Shown here one piece after another: positions 1 to 7,921 of a stretch of DNA of 19,951 nucleotides (its first letter is position 1; each line of letters opens with the position of its first letter). The notes under the pieces were generated by a model. The model did not search any database. It saw nothing but the letters and a program-made list of their open reading frames with translations, and was not told the origin of the DNA. The stretch is from Candidatus Sigynarchaeota archaeon (GTDB taxonomy: Archaea > Asgardarchaeota > Lokiarchaeia > Sigynarchaeales > Sigynarchaeaceae). The translations under genes and the position numbers were made by a program. Location: NCBI GenBank assembly GCA_030587525.1, contig JAUQYW010000535.1, positions 1 through 19,951 on the forward strand, given 5' to 3'.

Positions 1-225
1 GGTTTCGGGGGCGAGGATTCCGGCAACTTCAGTTACAGGATAGCGAACCCGCAGCAGCCCAATCTTGATTGGGTGTTCTGGTACGTGGGTATCCCGGCAA
101 TCATCGCCGGCGCCGTGATCGGCATCGCCATCTCTGTAATAAGAGTAAGATCGCGCCGGAAGCAGCGTGCTGCCCCGCACGCGGCAGACATCGACAAGTA
201 CGACAAGAACTACCTCGATAAGTGA
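1..225 (+). CDS. C-terminus of a membrane-anchored surface protein (partial)
   Basis: The frame is open from base 1 and stops at 223-225, so only the last 74 residues are present and the start lies outside the window. The visible part has a short polar stretch, then one hydrophobic segment (about residues 28-48, WVFWYVGIPAIIAGAVIGI) followed by a strongly basic cluster (RVRSRRKQR) and an acidic, Lys/Asp-rich tail. This is the classic layout of a C-terminal transmembrane anchor with a positive stop-transfer and a short cytoplasmic tail, so the missing bulk is probably extracellular. The family cannot be told from the tail. It lies 75 bp before mfnF on the same strand; co-transcription is possible but not shown. 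Confidence 0.75.
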   Translation, partial: GFGGEDSGNFSYRIANPQQPNLDWVFWYVGIPAIIAGAVIGIAISVIRVRSRRKQRAAPHAADIDKYDKNYLDK

Positions 226-300
226 TCCCCAGGTAACATGGAAAAACAAAAGAACATCGCGACCTTTGTGGTCACGATAAAGGAATTGCAGGAATAGACC

Positions 301-1446
301 ATGGACCCGATACTCGTGGGATTTGACATCGGCGGGGTGAACATCAAGTGCTCAAGCATCCGCAGATCCGGTGCATCGTATCTCGAGACTGCCTTTTCGA
401 CCAAAACATACTATCCCTTGTGGCAAAACTCTTTGGATGCATTTCCTGCAAAATTGGAAGAAATCCTCGCAATACACGTGCAAAAACACCTTGTAAAAAA
501 GGCAAGGCTTGAAAAAACAACGATGATTCCGTGCGCGTCGATCACGGGCGAGTTATCTGATGCGTATTCATCGAAAAAAGAAGGCATCGCGCATATCACG
601 GGATCTTTGGCCCGGGCGTGCACGGCTTTGCAGCAGCGTCATGGCGGGATAATCATCAACGAGCCCCTTTTCATCTCGACGGATGGCAAGTTCCGGACGC
701 GAACCGAAGCAAACGAGGCCCATCGCTCCGTGTCGGCAGCAAATTGGCATGCGACCGCGACGTGGGTCGGAAGCTTCGTGAAAAACGGGATCTTGATCGA
801 TTGCGGCTCGACAACCACGGATATCATTCCAATAATCGACGGCATTCCGAACGTGGAAGGCAGGACTGACCTGGAACGGTTGAAGTCAGGCGAGCTGGTG
901 TACACGGGCGTGTTGCGGGCCACGATTCCATCGATCGCCCACGAGGTCCCCGTTAATGGCACCATGGTTCCTATCAGCTTTGAAAAGTTCGCGTTGATGG
1001 CGGATGCCCACTTGATCCTGGGCAACATCACGCGGGAACAGTATGACTGCGACACGGCGGATGGCCGCTCGACATCGATCGATGATAGCAAGAAACGACT
1101 CGCTAGGACTGTTTGCGAGGATGCTGACGTGCTTGGTGATGCGGTCATTGTAGATATTGCCAGGTTCTTGTGCAACCAGCAAGTCGACATGGTCACGAGA
1201 GGGTTGCGAAAGGTGATCGAGCGGGTCAACCGGGCTATGAATGTCAAGGCGACGGACCTGGATTGCGTGATTACCGGTATTGGAGAATCATCCATTGCAA
1301 GATTAATCGCGGAGCGCGCGGGCTTCAAGTCAATTTTTCCCCTTTCGAGCAAGATCGGGAAAGAATCGACCGTGATCTCGTCGTCGATCGCAGTATTGTA
1401 CGTGATTTCGGAACACTTGAAACTGGCGAAATCCGATGGCACGTGA
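301..1446 (+). CDS. mfnF: MfnF-like methanofuran biosynthesis protein (hydantoinase/oxoprolinase-type ASKHA fold)
   Basis: 381 aa. The N-terminus has the ASKHA phosphate-1 signature (FDIGGVNIK, residues 8-16) and a second phosphate-type loop (IDCGSTTTDII, about 166-176). This layout matches the family annotated as H4MPT-linked C1 transfer pathway protein, whose methanogen member MfnF condenses the aminomethylfuran diphosphate with gamma-glutamyl-tyramine to make the methanofuran core. The assignment is reinforced by the next gene, an amino-acid-kinase-fold protein that overlaps it by 11 bp and fits MfnE, the kinase that makes the diphosphate substrate. The ATG at 301 places the phosphate-1 loop at the expected distance from the N-terminus. 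No strong Shine-Dalgarno site is seen. Alternative: another hydantoinase-A-like ASKHA protein, but the MfnE neighbour makes that unlikely. Confidence 0.75.
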   Translation: MDPILVGFDIGGVNIKCSSIRRSGASYLETAFSTKTYYPLWQNSLDAFPAKLEEILAIHVQKHLVKKARLEKTTMIPCASITGELSDAYSSKKEGIAHITGSLARACTALQQRHGGIIINEPLFISTDGKFRTRTEANEAHRSVSAANWHATATWVGSFVKNGILIDCGSTTTDIIPIIDGIPNVEGRTDLERLKSGELVYTGVLRATIPSIAHEVPVNGTMVPISFEKFALMADAHLILGNITREQYDCDTADGRSTSIDDSKKRLARTVCEDADVLGDAVIVDIARFLCNQQVDMVTRGLRKVIERVNRAMNVKATDLDCVITGIGESSIARLIAERAGFKSIFPLSSKIGKESTVISSSIAVLYVISEHLKLAKSDGT

Positions 1447-2179
1447 AATTCTGTTCTTGAAAGCAAGCGGAATGATCGTGGATGAAACTGGCTCCAGAGC
1501 GGCATTCGCAGGGGCCTTGAGAAATCTCGCCGGGAGATACCCGGAAAGCTTGTTTTACATCATTTCTGGCGGAGGAAAAAAGGTCGATGCCCTCAGGAAG
1601 CAGTATAACGATGATCCCGCGTCCATCGCGCAGGATTGGTATAACAGCCACGGTGTCGTCCTTGATCCCGACCTCGCAGCTCACTGGCGGGCCATCGAAA
1701 TCATGGACTCGAATGGCAAGATTTTAGCCAACGACGTGAAAGGATGCCAGAACATCGTCATTCCCCCGGTAAGCCGCTTGATGCAAGAGCGAAAATGCAC
1801 GCTGCCCGCATCGTGGGACATAACGGCGGATAGCATCGCCTATTGGCTCGCAGCGGCACTTGCGGGGGAAAACGACGTTCTGACGTGGATTATTTTGCTG
1901 AAGGATGTTGATGGCGTGATCACGTCCCCGGGAAAAACCGCTGCGATATTGAGGCGCACTAAAGTCACGACGGGCAAGATTGTTGACACGATCATCGTGG
2001 ACCATGGAAAGCCTTCCTTGCTGTTACCATCCTACCCGTTCGACACATATTTATTCGCCCTCGTGAAGAAACACAACATCCCGTTTTACATCGTGAACTG
2101 GAAACATCTCGATCGCGTGGATGGTCTCTTGAAAAGGCAACCGGGCGTCGTTTGCACGAAAATCATGGCCGCGCCTTGA
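1436..2179 (+). CDS. mfnE: MfnE-like aminomethylfuran phosphate kinase (amino acid kinase fold)
   Basis: 247 aa. Amino-acid-kinase fold features are visible: a beta-1 loop in a degenerate form (FLKASGMIVD, near the N-terminus), the glycine-rich IISGGGKKVD turn, and the LLKDVDGVIT motif that in this superfamily contacts the nucleotide. In methanogens MfnE phosphorylates [5-(aminomethyl)furan-3-yl]methyl phosphate to the diphosphate that MfnF uses. The start codon lies inside the end of mfnF (11-bp overlap), so the two are almost certainly translationally coupled. At its 3' end it overlaps a convergent gene by 17 bp. The usual Lys-x-Gly-Gly-Ser of the fold is replaced by Lys-Ala-Ser-Gly, which is somewhat unusual. 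Substrate assignment rests on the pairing with mfnF. Confidence 0.7.
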   Translation: MAREILFLKASGMIVDETGSRAAFAGALRNLAGRYPESLFYIISGGGKKVDALRKQYNDDPASIAQDWYNSHGVVLDPDLAAHWRAIEIMDSNGKILANDVKGCQNIVIPPVSRLMQERKCTLPASWDITADSIAYWLAAALAGENDVLTWIILLKDVDGVITSPGKTAAILRRTKVTTGKIVDTIIVDHGKPSLLLPSYPFDTYLFALVKKHNIPFYIVNWKHLDRVDGLLKRQPGVVCTKIMAAP

Positions 2180-2918
2180 AGATGGCCATGCGTTTCGATC
2201 CCATTCCGTGCATCGCTTCAAGATGGATTTCCGAGAGAGGTAAAAGTCCTTCTTTCATTTGATCGATGAATCGTTTGGACGAAGCATTGCCATCGTTATC
2301 TTGAAATTGCACGAGGATGCGGCCTTTTAGGCGAGAAAAATAGGCTAGAACTGCATTCTCTTTCAACAATGCATCGATGCATGATGCCGGGATAAAGAAG
2401 AGGGTGTATGGCTTGTCGAATCGTGGAATGAAGTCGGCAATTGCGAGATTTTCAACCATCACGGGTTCGAGCTTCCCGTGGAGTTTTTTTACGACAGCCA
2501 CGAATTCTTGCCCGGAAGCCAATGCCCGGGAAATATCTATGCACATGGTTCGGAGGCACGCATGAAATGCAGATATCCCGGCTTTGGCATCATCTAAGGT
2601 TTTCACGAATGCAGATTTGTTAGCAAAACGGTTCACTATTTCAGCTTGCATCGATATTGAAGGATTCTGCATCATGTTAAATAGACGATCCTTGTCGACG
2701 CGAACCATTTCGAATAAATTGACGAGGCCACGGCTTGTATCGTTGATAACCCTCACTTTAAAATGCAACGGGGCGGAACACAAGATCAATGAATCGCTCC
2801 CGAACCACGGCTCGCAAATCGCTTGCAGACTTGGCAATTCCTGCTTCAAAATGGATGCGATTTCGTTTCCATCATCGATGCAGGAGCGTTCTGGCTCGGA
2901 TTGGTTATTGCCGTGCAT
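2163..2918 (-). CDS. Degenerate D12-class adenine methyltransferase paralogue lacking DPPY (putative pseudo-enzyme subunit)
   Basis: 251 aa. It resembles the gene directly upstream when the two are laid side by side. EPWFGSDSL (36-44) sits where D12 methyltransferases have motif I (E-x-F-x-G-S). VIND (57-60) followed by LVNLFEMVR matches the ND-I-D segment and following helix. VENLAIADFIPRFDKPYTLF (155-174) matches the stretch that leads into motif IV, but the catalytic Asp-Pro-Pro-Tyr is replaced by I-P-A-S. LKGRILVQFQDN matches the strand after motif IV. The N-terminal K-W-x-G-x-K motif X is missing. It begins 15 bp after the methyltransferase stop, so it is probably co-transcribed. By inference it is a non-catalytic partner or DNA-specificity subunit. 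The homology is by eye and needs a profile or structure test. Confidence 0.6.
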   Translation of the reverse strand: MHGNNQSEPERSCIDDGNEIASILKQELPSLQAICEPWFGSDSLILCSAPLHFKVRVINDTSRGLVNLFEMVRVDKDRLFNMMQNPSISMQAEIVNRFANKSAFVKTLDDAKAGISAFHACLRTMCIDISRALASGQEFVAVVKKLHGKLEPVMVENLAIADFIPRFDKPYTLFFIPASCIDALLKENAVLAYFSRLKGRILVQFQDNDGNASSKRFIDQMKEGLLPLSEIHLEAMHGMGSKRMAIFKARP

Positions 2919-2933
2919 GCCACCACGTCAATG

Positions 2934-3728
2934 CTACAAAAAATTATTTACGATGATTTCCGCCCACGCATTATCCCCGGGCTTGCACGTCACGCTGTAA
3001 TTGACCTTCACAGTCTCGATGGCGAACCGGGAAAAATACTCCTTGAATCCAGCGTTTAAGGACAATACAAATTTGCCCTTGATGGTGTTGCAAATCTCGG
3101 CGAGTTCCTCGTGGTCAAAAGGCTTGTTATAAGCGTAATCGGTCTCGTATGGTGGATCGATGTAAAAAAACGTTGTTAGACTGTCATATTTCGTGATGAC
3201 ATCCTTGTAATCAAGCTGATGCAGGATAACTCCATTCAAGCGTCTATGTGCAGCGACAAGCGGTTCTCGCTTGAAAAGGAACGACCGGGCTTTCTTGTCT
3301 GCGGTCGATGCGATCGGGGAATTGCACATCCCGTCCTGGTTGAACCGGAACAGGCCACCATACGAGGTTTTCACGATGTAATACACACGAAAAGCAACTT
3401 CCACGGGATCGAGGGCTTTCCAGTTCGATGCCCGGTATTCCATAAAAAGATCCCGGGCTATCAGCGAGCAATCAAGACACTCGAGGAACTGCGAAAACAA
3501 GCCGGGATCCTGGATGACGTGGTAGAACGTCATAAGTAGCGGATCTATATCATTTAATACCTCTAGCTTCGACATTTTCTTGAAAAAGAAGACGGCGGCG
3601 GAACCGGCGAATAGTTCAACGTAGATCTCGTGTCCCGTGGGGATCAGCTGGCAAATCCTTCGTCTTAACAGCCGTTTTGACCCCACCCACTTGATCGGGC
3701 TAGAGGTTGATCCTTCGAGCCTATCCAT
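2934..3728 (-). CDS. DNA adenine N6-methyltransferase, D12 (Dam/DpnM-like) class
   Basis: 264 aa from the ATG at 3728. Motif order is that of the D12 (alpha) class: P-I-K-W-V-G-S-K near the N-terminus (motif X, SAM binding), ELFAGSAAVFF (motif I), NDIDP, and the catalytic FFYIDPPY motif (DPPY at 191-194). It should transfer a methyl group from SAM to adenine N6 in a short DNA site; the site cannot be read from sequence. No restriction endonuclease gene is adjacent, so it may act as an orphan methylase. The frame also has a GTG at 3746. ATG 3728 is preferred because a TATA-like box at 3753-3762 is centred about 29 nt upstream, fitting a leaderless transcript. The next gene (15 bp downstream) looks like a catalytically dead relative. 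Confidence 0.9.
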   Translation of the reverse strand: MDRLEGSTSSPIKWVGSKRLLRRRICQLIPTGHEIYVELFAGSAAVFFFKKMSKLEVLNDIDPLLMTFYHVIQDPGLFSQFLECLDCSLIARDLFMEYRASNWKALDPVEVAFRVYYIVKTSYGGLFRFNQDGMCNSPIASTADKKARSFLFKREPLVAAHRRLNGVILHQLDYKDVITKYDSLTTFFYIDPPYETDYAYNKPFDHEELAEICNTIKGKFVLSLNAGFKEYFSRFAIETVKVNYSVTCKPGDNAWAEIIVNNFL

Positions 3729-3752
3729 CGACGTCAGAAGGCGCACGCATGC

Positions 3753-3762
3753 TTAAAAGTTT
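3753..3762 (-). promoter_or_regulatory. TATA-like box for the adenine methyltransferase gene
   Basis: On the minus strand this reads AAACTTTTAA, centred about 29 nt before the ATG at 3728. The spacing suits archaeal TBP-dependent initiation at or next to the start codon. Confidence 0.4.
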
Positions 3763-3835
3763 ATCCTCGTGGAGCATCGTGGGAAAAAAAGGACCCTTTC
3801 ATTCCGACAATAATAGAAAAGGAATCCGATTCTTG

Positions 3836-3853
3836 AAAAACGTAAAAAATAAA
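3836..3853 (-). terminator. T-rich termination tract after the thermosome gene
   Basis: On the transcribed (minus) strand the DNA just past the thermosome stop reads as TTATTTTTTACGTTTTT, an oligo-T run typical of archaeal intrinsic termination. No stable hairpin is seen before it. Confidence 0.4.
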
Positions 3854-3870
3854 GGATATCAAGATGGCGT

Positions 3871-5511
3871 TCAATCTTCCATCTTGGGCATACCGCCCCT
3901 TCCACCACCGCCACCGAGCTTGCTACCCTTGATCACGTCGTCGATGCGAATGATCATTGTTGCAGCTTCGGCGGCAGTTTTTATTGCCGTTTTTATCAGC
4001 GTCGCCGGCTCGAGCACGCCCGCAACCTTCATGTCTTCAACCTTGTTCGTGAAGAGATTGTATCCCTTGAAGACATCCGCCTTGGTCTTGTGCGCGGCAC
4101 GTATATCACCCACGATTTGGATGGCATCGAGGCCAGCGTTTTCAACAAGGGTTATCGGAATGGATTCTAGTGACTTGGCAACCATCTGGATGACGAGCTG
4201 CTCGCGACCCGGGAACGTCTTGGCATACTCGTTTAACTGGTTGGCAATCTCGATTTCAACGGCACCACCACCTGCAACGATGGCGGGATCCGTGAGAAGG
4301 GCCGCAGCAACGCATAACGCGTCGTGCAAGCCACGTTCCGTCTCGGACAAGCTCTTGCCTCCGGCACCGCGAATCAAGAGGGTCATCGCCTTCGGGTTCT
4401 TGCAGCCTTCGATGTAGACGTACTTGGTATTGCCGATCGATTTCTCATGGATGATCTCGCACGTGCCGAGATCCTTCTCGGCTATCTCCTCGAGCGAATT
4501 CAGTTGGTTACCACCGGTCGCCTCGGCAATCAGATCCATATCGGACTTGCTGATGCTCTTGATGACCATGACACCGGCTTGTTTCAAGAAATGCACGGCG
4601 GTGTCATCGACAGACTTGCTTGTCAATATCACGTTCGCCTTGACATCGAGCAATTTCTGAACTTTCTTCTTGATCATGTTGTCCTCTTCATCGAGGAAGC
4701 CCATCATCTGCTCCGGCTTCTCGATGGAAATCTTTGCTTCCCACTCGCCTTTCTTCACTTCGAGGGGATAGTTCAGCAGCGCGATCCTGGGGTTCTTAGC
4801 TTCGCGAGGCATCTGCGTGTGGGCGATTTCCTTGTCGAGCACGATGCCCTTGATGAGCATCGTGTCGTGTATCGCCTCGCCACCTTCTTTCTTGACGATC
4901 TTGACCTTGTTGACATTCTTGTTGAGATTCTTGACACCGGCAGCCTTCAACGTGAGCATCGCTTCCAGAACAAGTTCGGACAAGCGATCCTTGCCGAACG
5001 CGATGATCTTGCTGTTCATGGAGGTACTGATCACCTTTTTCATGAGATCCTTCTCGGTGTCTTTCAGCTTGTAAGCGATCTTGTCGATGATCTCGATCGC
5101 CTTGTTTTTCGCCTTCGTGACACCGGATGCAACGATGCTCGGGTGGACACCGCTCTGGATGAGCTCGGAAACATTCTGGAGAATGGAGCCAGCCAGAATC
5201 ACGCTCGTGGTTGTCCCATCCCCAACCTCACCATCTTGAGTCTTGGCTACCTCGACCATCATCTTGGCCGTCGGATGTTGCACGTCGATTTCTTTAAGTA
5301 TTGTTGCCCCATCGTTGGTAATCGTGAGATCTCCAAGACCGTCGACTAATAATTTATCCAAACCTTTAGGTCCAAGAGTAGATCGCACGGCTTCTGCAAT
5401 AGCCATAGCAGCAGCTACATTGTTAGAAAAAGCATCCTTCTTCGTGGTTCGTTCAGTTCCCTCTTTCAATATAAGCAGGGGCTGATTACCACCGCCAACT
5501 AGATATGCCAT
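3871..5511 (-). CDS. thsA: Thermosome subunit (group II chaperonin, CCT/TF55 family)
   Basis: 546 aa, the full length for the family. Clear signatures: STLGPKGLDKLLVD and ITNDGATILKEID (about 45-76), the ATP-binding GDGTTT loop (97-102), GGGAVEIEIA in the C-terminal equatorial part, and a Gly-rich end with GGM as in other archaeal chaperonins. It folds cytosolic proteins as a double-ring ATP-driven complex with a built-in lid. The ATG at 5511 is backed by a good Shine-Dalgarno sequence (AGGTGA on the minus strand, 5521-5526, 9-nt spacer). The gene appears monocistronic: it has its own promoter region with several palindromes upstream and a T-tract after it. Only one subunit gene is visible here; whether the organism has alpha/beta forms cannot be told, so the symbol is provisional. 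Confidence 0.97.
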   Translation of the reverse strand: MAYLVGGGNQPLLILKEGTERTTKKDAFSNNVAAAMAIAEAVRSTLGPKGLDKLLVDGLGDLTITNDGATILKEIDVQHPTAKMMVEVAKTQDGEVGDGTTTSVILAGSILQNVSELIQSGVHPSIVASGVTKAKNKAIEIIDKIAYKLKDTEKDLMKKVISTSMNSKIIAFGKDRLSELVLEAMLTLKAAGVKNLNKNVNKVKIVKKEGGEAIHDTMLIKGIVLDKEIAHTQMPREAKNPRIALLNYPLEVKKGEWEAKISIEKPEQMMGFLDEEDNMIKKKVQKLLDVKANVILTSKSVDDTAVHFLKQAGVMVIKSISKSDMDLIAEATGGNQLNSLEEIAEKDLGTCEIIHEKSIGNTKYVYIEGCKNPKAMTLLIRGAGGKSLSETERGLHDALCVAAALLTDPAIVAGGGAVEIEIANQLNEYAKTFPGREQLVIQMVAKSLESIPITLVENAGLDAIQIVGDIRAAHKTKADVFKGYNLFTNKVEDMKVAGVLEPATLIKTAIKTAAEAATMIIRIDDVIKGSKLGGGGGRGGMPKMED

Positions 5512-5520
5512 TTTAGTTTC

Positions 5521-5526
5521 TCACCT
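5521..5526 (-). promoter_or_regulatory. Shine-Dalgarno site of the thermosome gene
   Basis: AGGTGA on the minus strand, 9 nt before the ATG at 5511, complementary to the archaeal 16S rRNA 3' end. It fixes the start and shows that this mRNA has a leader, unlike several neighbours that seem leaderless. Confidence 0.7.
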
Positions 5527-5542
5527 AGAGAACATGTTGGAT

Positions 5543-5556
5543 TTGTGAATTCACAA
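5543..5556. promoter_or_regulatory. 14-bp perfect palindrome in the thermosome leader (candidate operator)
   Basis: TTGTGAATTCACAA is an exact 14-bp inverted repeat located between the predicted transcription start (about 5572) and the Shine-Dalgarno site. It could be a dimeric repressor site controlling the chaperonin gene. The regulator is unknown. Confidence 0.4.
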
Positions 5557-5593
5557 TTTCTCGTCGATTAAAAATTTTTCTCCAATTGGACTT

Positions 5594-5603
5594 CTATATA
5601 AAG
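5594..5603 (-). promoter_or_regulatory. TATA box of the thermosome gene
   Basis: The minus strand reads CTTTATATAG, the strongest TATA-like element in the 134-bp gap between the acetyltransferase and thermosome genes. It predicts a start near 5572 and a leader of about 60 nt. A second, weaker AT-rich element (AAAAATTTTT, 5570-5579) and a 10-bp palindrome TCCAATTGGA (5581-5590) lie between it and the gene. Confidence 0.5.
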
Positions 5604-5645
5604 AATGCGGGTCAACAAATCGCATCTGCGTGTTTGGGGATCCTA

Positions 5646-6134
5646 TCACAAATCCTTCCGGAATTGCACTGCATATTCCACAAAGCCCAGCTTCGCGAAC
5701 AGTTTGGTTGCGGAATCCGTTCCGGCTCTCAAGTTGACCTTCACGACGAGGACGTGGTTGTCGCAGAAGAAGTCCGTTGCGGCATTGATCAATTTCTCGC
5801 CAACACCAATGTTTCTATAATCCGGTGCAACGATCAAGTTCGTGATATGTCCCGTTCGTTCCTCCGCGCTGCGAATGTCCGCGACAAGCATTCCCATGGC
5901 TTGGCCGTCCTTGTCCGCGACGAACATTCGGGTGAAATCCGACTTGGCGATCTTTTGCTCCAATGATTTCCTCCAACGCTCCTCATCGAATTCAACCTTG
6001 AAGGTCTTGCACAATGCTTGCATCAGCGTCGTAACGTATTGTTCATCTTGAGCATTATAATCGCGAATCTTAATCTTTTCGTCTTCCAAGATTTTTTCGT
6101 CATCCGAGATGCGTTTAGGAACATCTATGGTCAT
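5646..6134 (-). CDS. GNAT-family N-acetyltransferase
   Basis: 162 aa, of which about residues 21-160 form a single GNAT domain. The acetyl-CoA-binding motif A is clear: ITNLIVAPDYRNIGVGEKLI, with R-N-I-G-V-G at 107-112 as the pyrophosphate-binding loop. A C-terminal AGTDSATKLFAKLGFVEY segment matches motif B (the helix and strand with the usual L-G-F). The first 20 residues are charged (many Asp, Glu, Lys) and outside the domain. The substrate cannot be predicted. A TATA-like run (TAAAAAAC read on +, 6151-6158) lies about 20 nt before the ATG at 6134, so the gene likely has its own promoter. It lies upstream of the thermosome on the same strand, but the thermosome has a separate promoter. Confidence 0.9.
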   Translation of the reverse strand: MTIDVPKRISDDEKILEDEKIKIRDYNAQDEQYVTTLMQALCKTFKVEFDEERWRKSLEQKIAKSDFTRMFVADKDGQAMGMLVADIRSAEERTGHITNLIVAPDYRNIGVGEKLINAATDFFCDNHVLVVKVNLRAGTDSATKLFAKLGFVEYAVQFRKDL

Positions 6135-6208
6135 GATGAGGACTAGGCAGTAAAAAACCTTATCGTTCTATGAAAATGACGTGAGTCATATCCTTAAGTT
6201 CTCATGAT

Positions 6209-7921
6209 TCAATATCGCAAGAACATCGCCCGCGAGACCTTTCTCGCGAGATCGACCGCTTTCATTGACAAGAAACCTTGGATCTTGGGAGGCACGGGAT
6301 ACATTCCGAACTTTTTCTTGCTTTTCAGCGCCTTGAATATGCCGAGCACTGAAAACGCGTAGATCGTCACTGGTGCAAACAAGGATCGCAAGAACGAGGA
6401 GATTGCATTGCTGAAGCCTGTTGCAAGCACGATCACGAACTGGTTATTGCATGGCACGGCAACCTGGAGCTTTTCGTGGAGGCTCGCGGCAATCGCGGGA
6501 ACATCGTTGCCATCCACGGCAATCATTGAAAGGAGAGCGGGATCGATGCCTTTGATGACGCGAGGTACCATCTTTTCAACGCTAATCTCGACCGCGAAAA
6601 GCTTACCTTTCCCTTCCACCTTTGATTGCGTGCAGATTACGAGGGAAAAATTTTCGCCGAGCGTGTCCGCCACGAATTTCAAGCCAACCTTCGCGGAACG
6701 ATCGGGCATGATGCGTGGAAGATCAAAACGCAATCGCCGGAACCGGAGCAAAAACCGGTGGAAGAGCCTGGCAAGGATCAGTTTTGGATACGCTTGCCAC
6801 GTTTGCCTGATGTCTCGGATGTATCGGAGCAGCATTTCGGCGAGGACTTGCATCAATCTTCGTCCGTCCGCATCGTGCTCTCCGGAAATGACCCCGTCCA
6901 TAAAATTGATGAACACGTCGATTAAGCCAGATATCGAGAAAAAGCAGACGCCGTCCACGTTCTCGCGAGCTTTCATGACGCGCGCCACCTTGTCGAACGT
7001 CTCGCTGCAGACCGGGAATGCTTCGACATATGGTGCCACGGGAACGAGTTGTATCGAGATCGAATCGGACTTTTTCACGACCCGGAAAAGAGTCAGGGCA
7101 TCAGCCGTGTGAAACCCGAGTATCGCTGACCCGGCGGGCATGAATGCTGAACCCGCGCGAGCGAGATCATCAATCGAGCAAGATTTAAGTGCATTCGATA
7201 CAACCTTGATGAATCCCGTGATCTTGTCTTGCACGGGGTGGTTCCGGATCTCCCCCTCGCTGCAAGCCGAGATAAAAGACGAGATATGCTTCGCGATGGC
7301 CGAAAGAGATGCCAACGCGGGCTTCGCCGTGGAAAAGCTCGAGTCGATAAACCCTTCAAACATCCGGGCATCGATGACGCGGACGAGATCGATTGCCAAC
7401 GGGGAGCTTTTCGTGCCAGCAGGTTTTCCTGTGGTCGTTGCCTTTCGCACCGCCTCGAGTAACGCATTCAAGGTATCCGGATCCAGAGTAGCGGCGGAGG
7501 AAGCCTTTCCCAAGATGCCGCCTGCAGCGAGCTGCATGTCCGAAACGGCGACAGGCGTTACATGGATAAGCTTGCCCGGAGACTGTATGACCAGGTTCGA
7601 TGTCAAAATAGCGTGAGCCTTGAAATCGTAGATGATCTCCAGCGCCGAATAAAACTCGCCGATCAGTTCCGGCGCATGCTGCTTGTACGCGGAATGGAGA
7701 AAACAAGCATTGAATTCTACCGGCAAGAACGGGGCAAGGGAAATGGATGCATCGCTGCGGGCTTGCCCGTGCTCGTCGACATCACAAGCCGTGTCTTGCA
7801 AAGCCTTTAGATACCGCGTGTACGTTCGATCGAGCCACGTTGCAAGTGATTTCGTGTCGTTCTCGCTTGGTTCCATGCAAAACAAGTCCTTTTCATCGAT
7901 TGACCATTCACCACGTGCCAT
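6209..7921 (-). CDS. Unrecognised 570-aa protein
   Basis: A long, intact frame whose composition and codon use match the neighbouring genes. I do not recognise a family. It looks soluble and mostly alpha-helical in the middle, with a basic, Arg-rich stretch (residues about 380-400, FHRFLLRFRRLRFD) and beta-rich patches such as FSLVICTQSKVEGKGKLFAVEISVEK. Near the C-terminus a hydrophobic segment (PVTIYAFSVLGIF) is followed by a basic run (KALKSKKK), which might be a membrane-associating helix. The ATG at 7921 is the first start in frame. A weak TATA-like element lies near 7946 and a better one (read CCTTTTTAAGG on the minus strand) near 7983. It stands alone, divergent from the small gene at 8222. 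Confidence 0.8.
   Translation of the reverse strand: MARGEWSIDEKDLFCMEPSENDTKSLATWLDRTYTRYLKALQDTACDVDEHGQARSDASISLAPFLPVEFNACFLHSAYKQHAPELIGEFYSALEIIYDFKAHAILTSNLVIQSPGKLIHVTPVAVSDMQLAAGGILGKASSAATLDPDTLNALLEAVRKATTTGKPAGTKSSPLAIDLVRVIDARMFEGFIDSSFSTAKPALASLSAIAKHISSFISACSEGEIRNHPVQDKITGFIKVVSNALKSCSIDDLARAGSAFMPAGSAILGFHTADALTLFRVVKKSDSISIQLVPVAPYVEAFPVCSETFDKVARVMKARENVDGVCFFSISGLIDVFINFMDGVISGEHDADGRRLMQVLAEMLLRYIRDIRQTWQAYPKLILARLFHRFLLRFRRLRFDLPRIMPDRSAKVGLKFVADTLGENFSLVICTQSKVEGKGKLFAVEISVEKMVPRVIKGIDPALLSMIAVDGNDVPAIAASLHEKLQVAVPCNNQFVIVLATGFSNAISSFLRSLFAPVTIYAFSVLGIFKALKSKKKFGMYPVPPKIQGFLSMKAVDLARKVSRAMFLRY

Noticed and set aside
238..297. 19-aa frame just before mfnF
   Set aside because: Too short to support, with no Shine-Dalgarno site and no recognisable sequence; possibly a leader peptide but nothing shows it.
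639..1505. Long minus-strand frame (288 aa) opposite mfnF
   Set aside because: It is fully antisense to a well-supported gene and its translation is Ser/Arg-rich with no recognisable domain.
4324..5349. Plus-strand frame of 341 aa opposite the thermosome
   Set aside because: Antisense shadow of a highly conserved gene; the composition (many Leu, Asp, His) is typical of reading a coding strand backwards.
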